NCBI GenBank assembly: GCA_003725585.1
Contig: RJMB01000003.1
Coordinates: 248,001-312,000 of the forward strand
DNA from: Halostreptopolyspora alba
Lineage (GTDB): Bacteria; Actinomycetota; Actinomycetes; Streptosporangiales; Streptosporangiaceae
Direction of reading: 5' to 3'
Length of the DNA: 64,000 bases
Notes under the pieces: generated by a model
Told to the model about the DNA's origin: nothing
Database searches by the model: none
Seen by the model: only the letters and a program-made list of their open reading frames with translations
Shown: in pieces, positions 56,128 to 64,000 of the stretch
Numbering within the stretch: position 1 is the first letter of the stretch
Layout: each line of letters opens with the position of its first letter
Made by a program: the position numbers and the translations under genes

Positions 56128-57147
56128 GTGAAGAAGATCGGATTCCTGTCCTTTGGACACTGGACACCCTCACCGCGTTCCTGGGTGCGGTCGGCCTCCG
56201 ACGCCCTGCGACAGTCGATCGAGCTGGCGGTCGCCGCCGAGGAGGTCGGCGCCGACGGCGCCTATTTCCGGGTGCACCACTTCGCCCGGCAGCTGGCCTC
56301 GCCGTTCCCGCTGCTCGCCGCGATCGGAGCACGAACCGACCGGATCGAGATCGGTACCGGTGTGATCGACATGCGTTACGAGAACCCGCTCTACATGGCG
56401 GAGGACGCCGGATCCGCGGACCTGATCGCCGGCGGACGGCTGCAGCTGGGGATCAGCCGCGGCTCACCGGAGCAGGTCATCAAGGGGTATGAGTACTTCG
56501 GCCACCGGCCCGAGGAGGGCTCCACCGACGCCGACATGGCCCGGCAGCACACGGCGCGGTTCCTCGAGGTCCTCACGGGGGAGGGGTTCGCCGAGCCGAA
56601 CCCGCGGCCGATGTTTCCCAACCCGCCCGGGCTGCTGCGGATCGAGCCGCACTCGCCGGGGCTGCGCGAGCGAATCTGGTGGGGCGCGGGCACCCGGGCG
56701 AGCGCGCGGTGGACCGGCGAACAGGGCATGCACCTGATGAGTTCGACACTGCTCACAGAGGACACCGGGGTGCCCTTCCACCAGCTGCAGGCCGAGCAGA
56801 TCCAGCTCTTCCGCCAGGCGTGGCAGGACGCCGGCCACGGCGGTGAGCCACGGGTGTCGGTCAGCCGCAGCATCTTCCCCATCGTCAGCGAGTTCGACCG
56901 ACGGCTGTTCGGCGGTGAGACCGCCAGCACCGACCAGGTCGGCCACCTGGACAACGGGCTCGCACGGTTCGGCAAAACCTACGCTGGCGAGCCCGACCAG
57001 CTGGTCGAAGAGCTGGCGCGGGACGAGGCCGTGGCCGCGGCCGACACGCTGCTGCTCACCGTGCCCAACCAACTCGGGGTGGACTACAACGCCCACATCC
57101 TCGACAGCCTGTTGCGTTACGTCGCCCCCGAGCTCGGCTGGCGCTGA
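56128..57147 (+). CDS. LLM-class flavin-dependent oxidoreductase
   Basis: This 339-residue luciferase-like monooxygenase/oxidoreductase has IGFLSFGHW at the first strand, FRVHHFARQLASPFPLLAAIG, IEIGTGVIDMRYENPLYMAEDAG split over the third strand, and GRLQLGISRGSPEQ. It starts at GTG 56128 (VKKIGFL) or, less likely, TTG 56116; neither has a close ribosome site. It directly follows the biosynthetic run and could be a tailoring enzyme for DHHA or the aminosugar, or an unrelated neighbour. A hairpin closes the unit. Confidence 0.83.
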   Translation: MKKIGFLSFGHWTPSPRSWVRSASDALRQSIELAVAAEEVGADGAYFRVHHFARQLASPFPLLAAIGARTDRIEIGTGVIDMRYENPLYMAEDAGSADLIAGGRLQLGISRGSPEQVIKGYEYFGHRPEEGSTDADMARQHTARFLEVLTGEGFAEPNPRPMFPNPPGLLRIEPHSPGLRERIWWGAGTRASARWTGEQGMHLMSSTLLTEDTGVPFHQLQAEQIQLFRQAWQDAGHGGEPRVSVSRSIFPIVSEFDRRLFGGETASTDQVGHLDNGLARFGKTYAGEPDQLVEELARDEAVAAADTLLLTVPNQLGVDYNAHILDSLLRYVAPELGWR

Positions 57148-57158
57148 TGACGCTGCCG

Positions 57159-57189
57159 CCCTCCCGGGTGGTGGGGACCTCCGGGAGGG
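57159..57189 (+). terminator. hairpin after the LLM oxidoreductase gene
   Basis: Perfect 9-bp arms (57159-57167 and 57181-57189) surround a 13-nt loop, 12 bp downstream of the stop. It may mark the end of the biosynthetic transcription unit. Confidence 0.6.
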
Positions 57190-57441
57190 GCTCGCCATGG
57201 CCCCGATGTCCGCACGCGTGGCCCCGCACCGATGCCTCGGACCGGCCTTGGCGCCCCAGTCCGCGACATCGGGGCGCCGGTGGAAGTGGCCGTCGGACCA
57301 CGCTGGCGCCCTCAGTGTCGTGGTGACCCGGTATGGTCGCACTGGGGTGTCCCAGAGTTCACGTGCCCGCGTGACACCTCCGTCGGGCGTGCGTGGGCCC
57401 CACCCGCTGTGACCGAGCCGCCCGAGAACGAGAGAGCCGGC

Positions 57442-58155
57442 ATGCCTGACTCGTGGCACCGGGGCCGCTTGGCGGCCTTCGACATCGAGACCACCGGGTT
57501 GGACGTGGATACCGACCGGGTGGTGACCGCCGCCGTGTGGCGCATCGACACGACCACCGGGGCCAAGTCGTGCACCGAGTGGGTGGCCGATCCCGGGATC
57601 GACATTCCCGAGGCCGCGACCTCGGTACACGGCATCACCACCGAGTACGCCAGGACGCACGGCAGGCCCGCCCCGGAGGTGGTCACCGCGGTCGCCGCCG
57701 AGTTGGGTTACCTGGTCGGGCGGGGGGTGCCGGTGGTGGTGTTCAACGCGGCCTACGACCTGACCCTGCTGGACCGCGAGCTGGCCCGGCACCGGCGGAG
57801 CGCGGACCTCAACTCCGGGTTGCGGGTGGTCGACCCGATGGTGCTCGACCGGCGGGTCGACCGGTTCCGCACGGGACCGCGCAAACTCGGTGACGTGTGC
57901 GGCCACTACGGCATCACCCTCGACGGGGAAAGCGCGCACGGGTGCCGCGCGGACGCGTTGGCCGCGGCGCGGTTGGCGTGGTGTTTGGCCGAGGCCCACG
58001 AGGAGCTGGCCGCGATGACCGTGGACGAGCTGCACACCGCCCAGGTGCGGTGGCGCGCCGAGCAGGCGGCCTCGTTGCAGGCGTATCTGCGCCGCACCTC
58101 CGACCCGGAGGCGGTCGTCGACACCCGCTGGCCCATCATCCCCGCCGGGGGATGA
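57442..58155 (+). CDS. DnaQ-like 3'-5' exonuclease (DEDDh)
   Basis: This 237-residue exonuclease has the three DEDDh motifs: ExoI FDIETTGLD (Asp, Glu), ExoII VVFNAAYDLTLLDREL (Asp) and ExoIII HGCRADALAAARL (His, Asp). It is not fused to a polymerase or UvrC domain. ATG at 57442 is chosen since upstream residues are non-conserved. Members act in DNA repair or RNA trimming. It appears to lie outside the biosynthetic pathway. Confidence 0.9.
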   Translation: MPDSWHRGRLAAFDIETTGLDVDTDRVVTAAVWRIDTTTGAKSCTEWVADPGIDIPEAATSVHGITTEYARTHGRPAPEVVTAVAAELGYLVGRGVPVVVFNAAYDLTLLDRELARHRRSADLNSGLRVVDPMVLDRRVDRFRTGPRKLGDVCGHYGITLDGESAHGCRADALAAARLAWCLAEAHEELAAMTVDELHTAQVRWRAEQAASLQAYLRRTSDPEAVVDTRWPIIPAGG

Positions 58156-58855
58156 GAGCGCCGGGGGAGCGGGGCTCAGGTGGGTTCCGTCGCGCTTCTC
58201 GGTGCTACCCGCGTCGCGGCCGCCTCTCTGGGGTTGGGTCTCGGCGTGTCCCCAGCCCTGGCCCACGCCGATGGCGGGGGCCAGGGGCACAGTGGCCTCA
58301 CCCGCGCGGAGGCCGCCGTCGAACGGGATGACGGGCTGATCGTCGTCCCGCTCACCGACCGGCCGCACCCATGGCTGCCCGCGGCGTCGGCGGAACCGAC
58401 CTGGCGCGCGGCGGGGAAAGGGCTCGGGAAAGCGCTGTCGCGGGTCGGATGAAGTGGGCACCGGACTTTCCGGTAACCCGATCCGGCGCGCCCGGGAGTG
58501 AGTCCTCTCCTATCGCGATCGCTGGTTTCGTCTTTCTGTCACCGCGACTTTCCGGTGCCCCCTGAACGGGTACACCACCGAGGACGGGGCGTCTCCAGCC
58601 CTTTTCGCGTCGCATCGTATTCATTTGCATTCGCATGGTTTAATGCATGTGCATTTGCTTAATTCGTGTTTCGGGGTGGATATAAACCCGTTTCCTTGTG
58701 GTGAATGTTCTCTTTCTTGTGGTGGGGGGTTTAAGGGGATCGTTTCTGTTTTTGCTGGCGAGCGCGATGGACGATCTTGGTGAGTTCGAGGTTGTATTCA
58801 GGTTCGTGGGTATCTGTACTCGTTGACGGGATTAATTCGGATGCGAGGTGGTTTG
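58156..58855. promoter_or_regulatory. upstream region of SARP gene with AT-rich repeats
   Basis: The left part may encode a small protein (see 58180). The right part (58560-58855) is AT-rich. Around 58622-58660 the heptamer CATTTGC occurs twice 30 bp apart, with GCATTCGCATG and GCATGTGCATT between them, forming overlapping direct and inverted repeats. This may be an autoregulatory or pathway-specific operator for the SARP gene. Confidence 0.45.
58180..58452 (+). CDS. possible small secreted protein, uncertain
   Basis: A 90-codon frame starts at GTG 58180. Its first 29 residues look like a signal peptide (hydrophobic run ending in SPALAHA), and the rest has no motif. A GGGGCTCAGG stretch is a weak ribosome site. 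It may be chance coding in high-GC DNA. Confidence 0.25.
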   Translation: MGSVALLGATRVAAASLGLGLGVSPALAHADGGGQGHSGLTRAEAAVERDDGLIVVPLTDRPHPWLPAASAEPTWRAAGKGLGKALSRVG

Positions 58856-61800
58856 GTGGAGATCTGCCTCCTTGCTCCAGGCGTGCGGGTACTGGTCGAC
58901 GGCCAGGCGATCGACGCGGGCCCGTTGAAGGAACGCTCGATTCTGGCGGTTCTCGCTCTCGCGGACAACAGGGTGGTACCACGGCACGTGTTGATCGAGC
59001 GCGTGTGGGGGCCCGAGCACCCCGATAAGCTGCGTAGCAGCGTGTATTCCTACATCAACCGGATCCGTACCCGCCTTTCCCGGGCGAACGCCGATGTCCA
59101 CCTGGTGTCGAGACCGCAAGGGTACGCGCTGGAGATCGCCTCGGAGTCCGTGGACTGGCACCGTGTGCGCGCCCTGCGGGCACGCGCGGGAGAGCTTTCC
59201 AAAGCCGGCGAGTATCGGGAAGCCAGCGCGTTGCTGTGGCAGGCGCTTGAGCTGTGGCAGGGCGATCCCCTCGCCGAGGTCCCGGGGACGTGGGCGCAGG
59301 GGATGCGCACGTCGATGGAGTCGATGCGCCTGCTGCTGGTGGCGCAGTGGGCCGAGACAGCCATGGAGCTGGGCGAGTTCGACGATGTGGTTGCCGTCGT
59401 CGCCGACGTGGCCGCTGAGTACCCGACGAACGAACGCCTGGCCCGCATCGTGATCCAATCGCTGGCGGCGAGTGGACGCCAGGCGGAAGCCCTCGAAAGC
59501 TACGAACGACTGCGGGGCCATCTGGCCGAGACACTGGGAAGCGATCCGGGGACACAGACCCAGCGCGTTTATCAGAGGATCCTCAACGGTCACCCGGTCC
59601 AACGCGAGGTTGGTGCAACGGTTGGGCCACGCGTGCACGACAGTCTGCGCCGCGACATCGACGATTTCGTCGCCCGCGGCACCGAGCTGGCCGAGATCGT
59701 GGCACGGGCACGCAATAACCCGGAGGCCACCGTGGTCCAGGTCATCTCCGGAATGGCCGGGGTCGGCAAGACAGCCCTGGCGGTGCGCGCGGCCCATCTT
59801 CTGCGCGAGGACTTCGACGTGCGGCTGCACCTGGACCTGCACGGCCACGCCGATGACCACCCGCCGGATGCGATGCAGGCGCTGTACACCCTGCTACGGA
59901 TGCTCGACGTACCGGCCGAGCGCATCCCCGCCGAGCCACAGGCGCGCGCGGCCCTGTGGCGCAGCCAGTTCACCCGAAGACGCGCGCTCCTCCTCTTCGA
60001 CGACGCCACCCACGCCCAGGTCGCCCCGCTGATCCCGGGAACCCCCGGATGCTTCGTGCTGATCACGAGTCGCAGGTCGCTGGCCGAACTCGACACCACC
60101 GCCCACCTCACGCTCAAGCCACCGAACCAGGCCGACGCCGTGCTGATGTTCGCCACGATCGCCGGGCTGACCCCGCAGCGGGCCTCAGAGGCGGGCATCG
60201 CGCGTGTGGTGCGGGCCTGTGACCGCCTACCGCTGGCCCTGCGGATCGGAGCCGCCCGGCTGAGCCACCATCCGACCTGGACCCCCGAACATCTGGCCGA
60301 GGACCTGTCCCGGGACCGTCTCGGCCAGATGCGCCTGGCCCACCATGATGTCGCCGCCGTGTTCGAGCTGTCGTTCACGGCGCTGAGCCCGCGCGCCCAG
60401 GCGGGATTCCTGCGCCTGGGACTGCTACCGACCACGACGTTCTCCCTGCACACCGCTGCGGCGGGGCTTGGGGAGACCAGCGTGGCCGAATCGGTCGTCG
60501 AGGAACTCTTGGACGCCCACCTGTTGGAGGAGATCGGCCCAGCCCAGTACCGGATGCACGATCTGGTCGGCGACTTCGTCCGCCGCCGTGCGGGAGAGGA
60601 GATCGCGGCGGGGGAGCGCCGCAGCGTGCTGCACCGTGTGCTGGACCACTATCTTCTCGTGGCCGATGCCGCCGACCGCGCTGCCCACCCCGAGCGCAAA
60701 CGTCTGGGGCTCACCGTCACCCACCCGACCCCCCTCCCCGCGTTCGATGGTCCGCGGGCCGCGCGCCAGTGGTTCAGCTCGGAGTACCCGGCGCTCGAAG
60801 CCGTCCTCGCCCATGCGTACGAGCACGACTTCGGCGAGCACGCCGGTCGTATAGCGCTGGCGCTGGGAGGTCTGTTCGACACCGACGGTCCCTGGGAGCG
60901 GGCGGAGCGCCACTTCGCCGCCTGCCTGCGACTGTGGCGCGGCCTCGACCACGGCCCCGGGATCGCGCTGGCGGCCTACGAACTGGGCCGAGCACAGCGG
61001 CGCCAGCGTAACCTGGCGGAAGCGGCCGGCAATGCCCGTATCGCGCTGGGTGAGTGGGAACGACACGGAGACGTGCACGGCCAGGCGTGTGCCCACGACC
61101 TTCTCGGGCTGGTGTGGTTCATGACGAACCGTAACTCCGAGGCCCTGGAGGAGTACCGGACGGCACTGGACCTCCGCCGCTGGGTCAACGACCAAGGGGG
61201 CGCCGCTCACGCGCTCGACCACATCGGTATGTGCCAGCTCCAGCTGGGAGACTACGACGCCGCCGAGTCCGCCTTCACCGACGCGCTGGCGCTTCACCGC
61301 GGCCTGGACAACCGCTATGCCGAGGCCACGACACTGGGAAACTTCGCCGAACTGGTGTTCAACCGCGGTTATCACCGCGACGCCAAGCGGATGTGCGAAC
61401 AGGCTCTGAGCATCTTCGAAGAGCTCGGGGACACCCGGTGTGTCGCGCTGGCGCTCAACAACCTGGGAATCCTGGCCGACTACAAGGAGGACCACCACGA
61501 GGCGTTGGGATACTTCCAGCGCGCGCACCAACTGCTGTGGCGGATCGGTGACGAGAACCAGGCGATCAACGCCCACACGGGAATCGGGACCACCCAGCTC
61601 GCTCTCGGACACCCGGAGCGGGCACGCGACACCCTCCAACGAAGCCTGGAACTGGTGCGCCCGCTGGAGGACCCCGAGTCGGAGTCCCAGATCATGCTGG
61701 CACTGGGCGACACCCGTGTTTCGCTACGGCAGCCACGTGAGGCGATGCGGTGCTACCGCGACGCCCGCGAGCAGGCCCGCCGGGGTGGTGTGTCCAGCAT

Positions 61801-61981
61801 GAACGAGGCACTGGCCCACGAGCGTATCGGTGACCTGTACACCCGCCACGGGCAGCCGAGCGTTGCCCTGGCCCACTGGAACAGGGCTCTTGGGATATTC
61901 GACCGGCTGCGGGTGCAGCGTGCCGAGACCAGCCGCATAAAAATCGAGGTATCCCGACAATCTGGAACAATCGGGGCATAG
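58856..61981 (+). CDS. SARP-family activator with NB-ARC and TPR domains (AfsR-like architecture)
   Basis: This 1041-residue regulator has an OmpR-type winged HTH (about 1-95; SVYSYINRIRTRLSR), a bacterial transcriptional activator domain (100-245), an NB-ARC ATPase (about 265-560) with Walker A GMAGVGKTAL and Walker B-like ALLLFDDATH, and a C-terminal TPR array (about 690-1020; repeated ALNNLGILADYKEDHHEAL-type units). Such proteins switch on antibiotic clusters on sensing a nucleotide or partner. GTG at 58856 has GAGG seven bases upstream; ATG 58841 and TTG 58823 are in-frame alternatives. It is the likely activator of the aminosugar/phz cluster. Confidence 0.92.
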   Translation: MEICLLAPGVRVLVDGQAIDAGPLKERSILAVLALADNRVVPRHVLIERVWGPEHPDKLRSSVYSYINRIRTRLSRANADVHLVSRPQGYALEIASESVDWHRVRALRARAGELSKAGEYREASALLWQALELWQGDPLAEVPGTWAQGMRTSMESMRLLLVAQWAETAMELGEFDDVVAVVADVAAEYPTNERLARIVIQSLAASGRQAEALESYERLRGHLAETLGSDPGTQTQRVYQRILNGHPVQREVGATVGPRVHDSLRRDIDDFVARGTELAEIVARARNNPEATVVQVISGMAGVGKTALAVRAAHLLREDFDVRLHLDLHGHADDHPPDAMQALYTLLRMLDVPAERIPAEPQARAALWRSQFTRRRALLLFDDATHAQVAPLIPGTPGCFVLITSRRSLAELDTTAHLTLKPPNQADAVLMFATIAGLTPQRASEAGIARVVRACDRLPLALRIGAARLSHHPTWTPEHLAEDLSRDRLGQMRLAHHDVAAVFELSFTALSPRAQAGFLRLGLLPTTTFSLHTAAAGLGETSVAESVVEELLDAHLLEEIGPAQYRMHDLVGDFVRRRAGEEIAAGERRSVLHRVLDHYLLVADAADRAAHPERKRLGLTVTHPTPLPAFDGPRAARQWFSSEYPALEAVLAHAYEHDFGEHAGRIALALGGLFDTDGPWERAERHFAACLRLWRGLDHGPGIALAAYELGRAQRRQRNLAEAAGNARIALGEWERHGDVHGQACAHDLLGLVWFMTNRNSEALEEYRTALDLRRWVNDQGGAAHALDHIGMCQLQLGDYDAAESAFTDALALHRGLDNRYAEATTLGNFAELVFNRGYHRDAKRMCEQALSIFEELGDTRCVALALNNLGILADYKEDHHEALGYFQRAHQLLWRIGDENQAINAHTGIGTTQLALGHPERARDTLQRSLELVRPLEDPESESQIMLALGDTRVSLRQPREAMRCYRDAREQARRGGVSSMNEALAHERIGDLYTRHGQPSVALAHWNRALGIFDRLRVQRAETSRIKIEVSRQSGTIGA

Positions 61982-62481
61982 AACGGTGTAGTCGAACTTT
62001 GTCACACCATCCTTAAAGAGGTGCTAGGGTGCCTGCGGCTGAGTGAGTACTCCTGCCCGGAGGTTCGGGCGCGGCCGGCCGCTTTTCCGTTTTCCCATAC
62101 GGCCGGCCGCTGGCACGCCTCCTCTCACGGCCATTTCCTGCACCACCGAGGAGAACAATGTTGTCCTTCACGGTAACTCACTGCGTCCTGTTTTTCATGG
62201 CTTCCACGAAGGTCGCAATGGGGGATTTCTCGCCAGAACAGGCCACCGAGGTCACAAATGTCCTCGGCTGGGCCCGGATATATCTGGCTGAGCCGTTCGG
62301 CTGAAAGGACAGCGCCTCATGTGTGACCGCCCCGGTGGCCCGTCGCGAGCGCCGTCGGGGGACACCGATCAAGGTCCACATCCAGTCTTTTGCGAGCCGG
62401 CTCAAGACGCCCGCAAGCGAGCTCTCCAGTCGCCGGGCCCACCGTTGTCTCGACCGCCCACCACAGCGACGGGAGGAGACG
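61982..62481. other. intergenic region with a possible small ORF
   Basis: These 500 bp separate the SARP gene from the GT-B-like gene. CGGCCGGCCGC occurs twice about 30 bp apart (near 62072 and 62102). A 48-codon frame with a good ribosome site is listed separately. The sequence at 62305-62481 has frames without recognisable features. Confidence 0.4.
62158..62304 (+). CDS. possible 48-residue small protein
   Basis: A short frame starts at ATG 62158, six bases after GAGGAG. It has a hydrophobic start (LSFTVTHCVLFFMAS) and a non-hydrophobic, protein-like end (FSPEQATEVTNVLGWARIYL). It ends 178 bp before the next annotated gene. No family is recognised. The codon use is less GC-biased than that of the neighbours, so it may be a leader peptide or a chance ORF. 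Confidence 0.35.
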   Translation: MLSFTVTHCVLFFMASTKVAMGDFSPEQATEVTNVLGWARIYLAEPFG

Positions 62482-63711
62482 ATGGTGCGGCAGGAAGAAC
62501 GGCCGGAGAGCGGCGACGGGATATCGCTCCCTCCGACGTGGCCGGCCCAGTACACGGTACTCGCGGCCGTGCACCACTGGATGGCCGGGGACCGGATCGC
62601 TGATGTGGTGCCAGCGCTGTTGGAGACCGACCCCCGAATCCAGGTGCGTTACTCGCCCGTGCCGGGCTCCCAGTTCGCCGCGAGCGGGCGGGAGTACGTC
62701 GGGCGACTCCACGCGGCCAGCCTTCCCTGGGAACAGGTCCCCACGTGCGACTTCGCCTTGGGGGTCGCGGCCAACCATGGACAGCTGGAGCGGCTACGCG
62801 CTCCCACCCTGGTGTTGCCCCACGGGGTGGGCTACGCCAAGCGGGTGCCGCGCCGCCCCGGTTACGGCCCGCCCGTGGCCCGCCCGGTTGGGGGCGCGGT
62901 GTATGGCGCCCTGGTCAGGTATGGCCGGGTGGTGCCCGCCGCCATCGGGCTCGCTCACGAGCGTCAGCGTGACCTCATCGCCCAGGTGGTGCCCGAAGCC
63001 GAGGAAGTGTGCCATGTGGTGGGGGACCCCTGCTATGACCGAATGCTCGCCAGTGCCCATATGCGCCGGACCTACCGCCGCGCGGTCGGGGTAGGCGAGC
63101 ACGAGCGCCTGGTGGTTCTCTCCAGTACCTGGGGGCCTTCGGGGCTGCTGGGACGCCGCCCCGAGCTTCCGCTGCGCCTGGCGGCGGAGCTCCCGGACGA
63201 TCATGTGGTCGCCGCGGTGCTGCACCCCGGCGTGTGGTGGGCGCACGGTCCCCGCCAGGTCCGCGCGTGGCTCCAACACCACGGGTTGCGCCTGTTGGCT
63301 CCGCACTCGCCCTGGCCGGGGATGCTCGTCGCCGCCGACGTGGTCATCGGCGACCACGGAAGCCTCTCCTACTACGCGGCCGCGCTGGGAAAGCCGGTGC
63401 TCCTGGCGGCCGGTGACCTCGACGACATCGCCCCCGGTTCCCAGGTGGAGGACCTCCACCGTGGCGGGCGAACCTTCCGCCACGACGAACGGCCGGCCTC
63501 CCAGATCGAGGCGGCACTCACCGGTCACGACGTCGAACACGGCGCTCGGCTGGCCCGGTTGCTGACCTCGGTTCCCGGCCAGTCCGCGCGCCTGCTGCGT
63601 CGCAGGATGTACGCGCTGATGGGGTGTGTCGAGCCGGACACCGAACCGCGGCTGCGGCCGTTGCCACCCCCGAGGTTGGTTCCCGACCGCGAGGAGGCCC
63701 GCCCATGTTGA
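62482..63711 (+). CDS. CDP-glycerol glycerophosphotransferase-like GT-B protein
   Basis: This 409-residue protein lacks a signal peptide and has a GT-B-like fold with YTVLAAVHHWMAGDRI near the start and the C-terminal VVIGDHGSLSYYAAALGKPVLL, which resembles CDP-glycerol:polyglycerophosphate transferases and UDP-GlcNAc 2-epimerase-like proteins. Similar actinomycete proteins are often mis-named translation initiation factors. ATG at 62482 follows GGAGGAG; the frame extends 53 codons upstream. The next gene starts within its stop region, so they form an operon. Confidence 0.72.
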   Translation: MVRQEERPESGDGISLPPTWPAQYTVLAAVHHWMAGDRIADVVPALLETDPRIQVRYSPVPGSQFAASGREYVGRLHAASLPWEQVPTCDFALGVAANHGQLERLRAPTLVLPHGVGYAKRVPRRPGYGPPVARPVGGAVYGALVRYGRVVPAAIGLAHERQRDLIAQVVPEAEEVCHVVGDPCYDRMLASAHMRRTYRRAVGVGEHERLVVLSSTWGPSGLLGRRPELPLRLAAELPDDHVVAAVLHPGVWWAHGPRQVRAWLQHHGLRLLAPHSPWPGMLVAADVVIGDHGSLSYYAAALGKPVLLAAGDLDDIAPGSQVEDLHRGGRTFRHDERPASQIEAALTGHDVEHGARLARLLTSVPGQSARLLRRRMYALMGCVEPDTEPRLRPLPPPRLVPDREEARPC

Positions 63712-64000
63712 CGGGCACGACCGGGGCCTTCGCACGGTGCGCGTTGACGATCACGACCAGTGCCGGGACGCGGCTGCGGCATCTCGTCGACGACCATCTT
63801 CGGGCCGGCGTGAACGCCGCGGAACACTGGTTGCTGGCGGCCGACGTGATCATCGTGCCCGGCGAGGACGAACCACGTGAGGCAGCGGCGGCGGGGTTCC
63901 TGCGCTATCCCGGATGCCGCGTGATCGCGACCCAGAGCGCGCGACCAACGGTGTTCGCCCGTGGTGCGGACACTGCTCTGCCCGCGCGTTCGAACTGGGA
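63705..64000 (+). CDS. unrecognised protein, cut by window edge
   Basis: An open frame of at least 98 codons starts at ATG 63705, overlapping the preceding stop, with GAGGAGG ten bases upstream. The visible part has LRHLVDDHLRAGVNAAEHW and AADVIIVPGEDEPREAAAAG. It has no motif that can be named, and the C-terminus is outside the window. Coupling suggests joint function with the GT-B-like protein. Confidence 0.65.
   Translation, partial: MLTGTTGAFARCALTITTSAGTRLRHLVDDHLRAGVNAAEHWLLAADVIIVPGEDEPREAAAAGFLRYPGCRVIATQSARPTVFARGADTALPARSNW

Noticed and set aside
56464-58461. 665-codon antisense frame over the LLM and exonuclease genes
   Set aside because: Both forward genes have catalytic signatures, and the antisense product is low-complexity.
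62319-62603. 94-codon frame overlapping the start of the GT-B-like gene
   Set aside because: It is Arg/Pro/Gly-rich and overlaps a better-supported gene with a strong ribosome site at 62482.

Overview
The window is high-GC DNA (most genes show the strong third-position G/C bias that also creates long antisense shadow frames) from an actinomycete. GTG and TTG starts are frequent and stop/start overlaps are common. The gene mix (DeoR-controlled gal operon, secreted GH11 xylanase with a CBM2, ECF41 sigma factor, AfsR-size SARP regulator, TRAP and BCCT transporters, F420/LLM oxidoreductases) fits a filamentous soil or halotolerant genus, possibly Nocardiopsaceae. The genus is inferred from gene style only.

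Layout. (1) 1-8136: galactoside/galactose locus. lacZ (cut by the window edge), a small membrane protein and a sodium:solute symporter face away from a DeoR regulator followed by galT-galE-galK, whose starts overlap the preceding stops. (2) 8132-9299: a convergent AbiEi/DUF559 gene bracketed by two near-identical 62-bp palindromic repeats in opposite orientation. (3) 9316-15267: an amidase, a D-amino-acid deaminase-like PLP enzyme and, convergent to them, a complete DctP-DctQ-DctM TRAP transporter. (4) 15695-24050: FadD15-type acyl-CoA synthetase, xylanase, VOC protein, EEP-family nuclease/phosphatase, a stand-alone formyltransferase resembling the N-terminal domain of 10-formyl-THF dehydrogenase, and an ECF41 sigma factor with its usual carboxymuconolactone-decarboxylase-like partner. 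(5) 24118-34863: an acyl-CoA catabolic island (two TetR regulators, SMP-30, crotonase, two acyl-CoA dehydrogenases, an LLM oxidoreductase, two acyl-CoA ligases) with a decayed acyl-CoA dehydrogenase/DUF6285 module inside. (6) 34860-37809: BCCT osmolyte transporter and a two-TM RCK-type channel-like protein with an altered pore loop.

(7) 38412-62000: the most interesting region. It starts with AT-richer DNA and an IS701-like transposase homologue that appears to have lost two of its three catalytic acids, then a DHA2 drug exporter with a divergent MerR regulator. A compact, all-forward biosynthetic cluster follows: rmlB, 4-ketoreductase, DesVI/TylM1-type N,N-dimethyltransferase, sugar 3-aminotransferase, RmlC-like epimerase, an unassigned methyltransferase, a glycosyltransferase, then the phenazine-type shikimate branch phzC-phzD-phzE, and finally rmlA and an NDP-hexose 2,3-dehydratase. 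This set reads as a pathway to a dTDP-(N,N-dimethyl)-3-amino-2,3,6-trideoxy-L-hexose (rhodosamine/megosamine-like) plus trans-2,3-dihydro-3-hydroxyanthranilate (DHHA). The core phenazine assembly genes (phzF, phzA/B, phzG) are absent. The inferred product is therefore an aminosugar conjugate of DHHA or an aminobenzoate derived from it, not an ordinary phenazine. rmlA overlaps the phzE stop codon, tying both halves into one transcript. An LLM flavin oxidoreductase, a DnaQ-like exonuclease and a 1041-residue SARP-NB-ARC-TPR activator lie downstream. The window ends in a CDP-glycerol-transferase-like protein and an unrecognised gene cut by the edge.

No rRNA, tRNA, CRISPR array or active insertion sequence was found.
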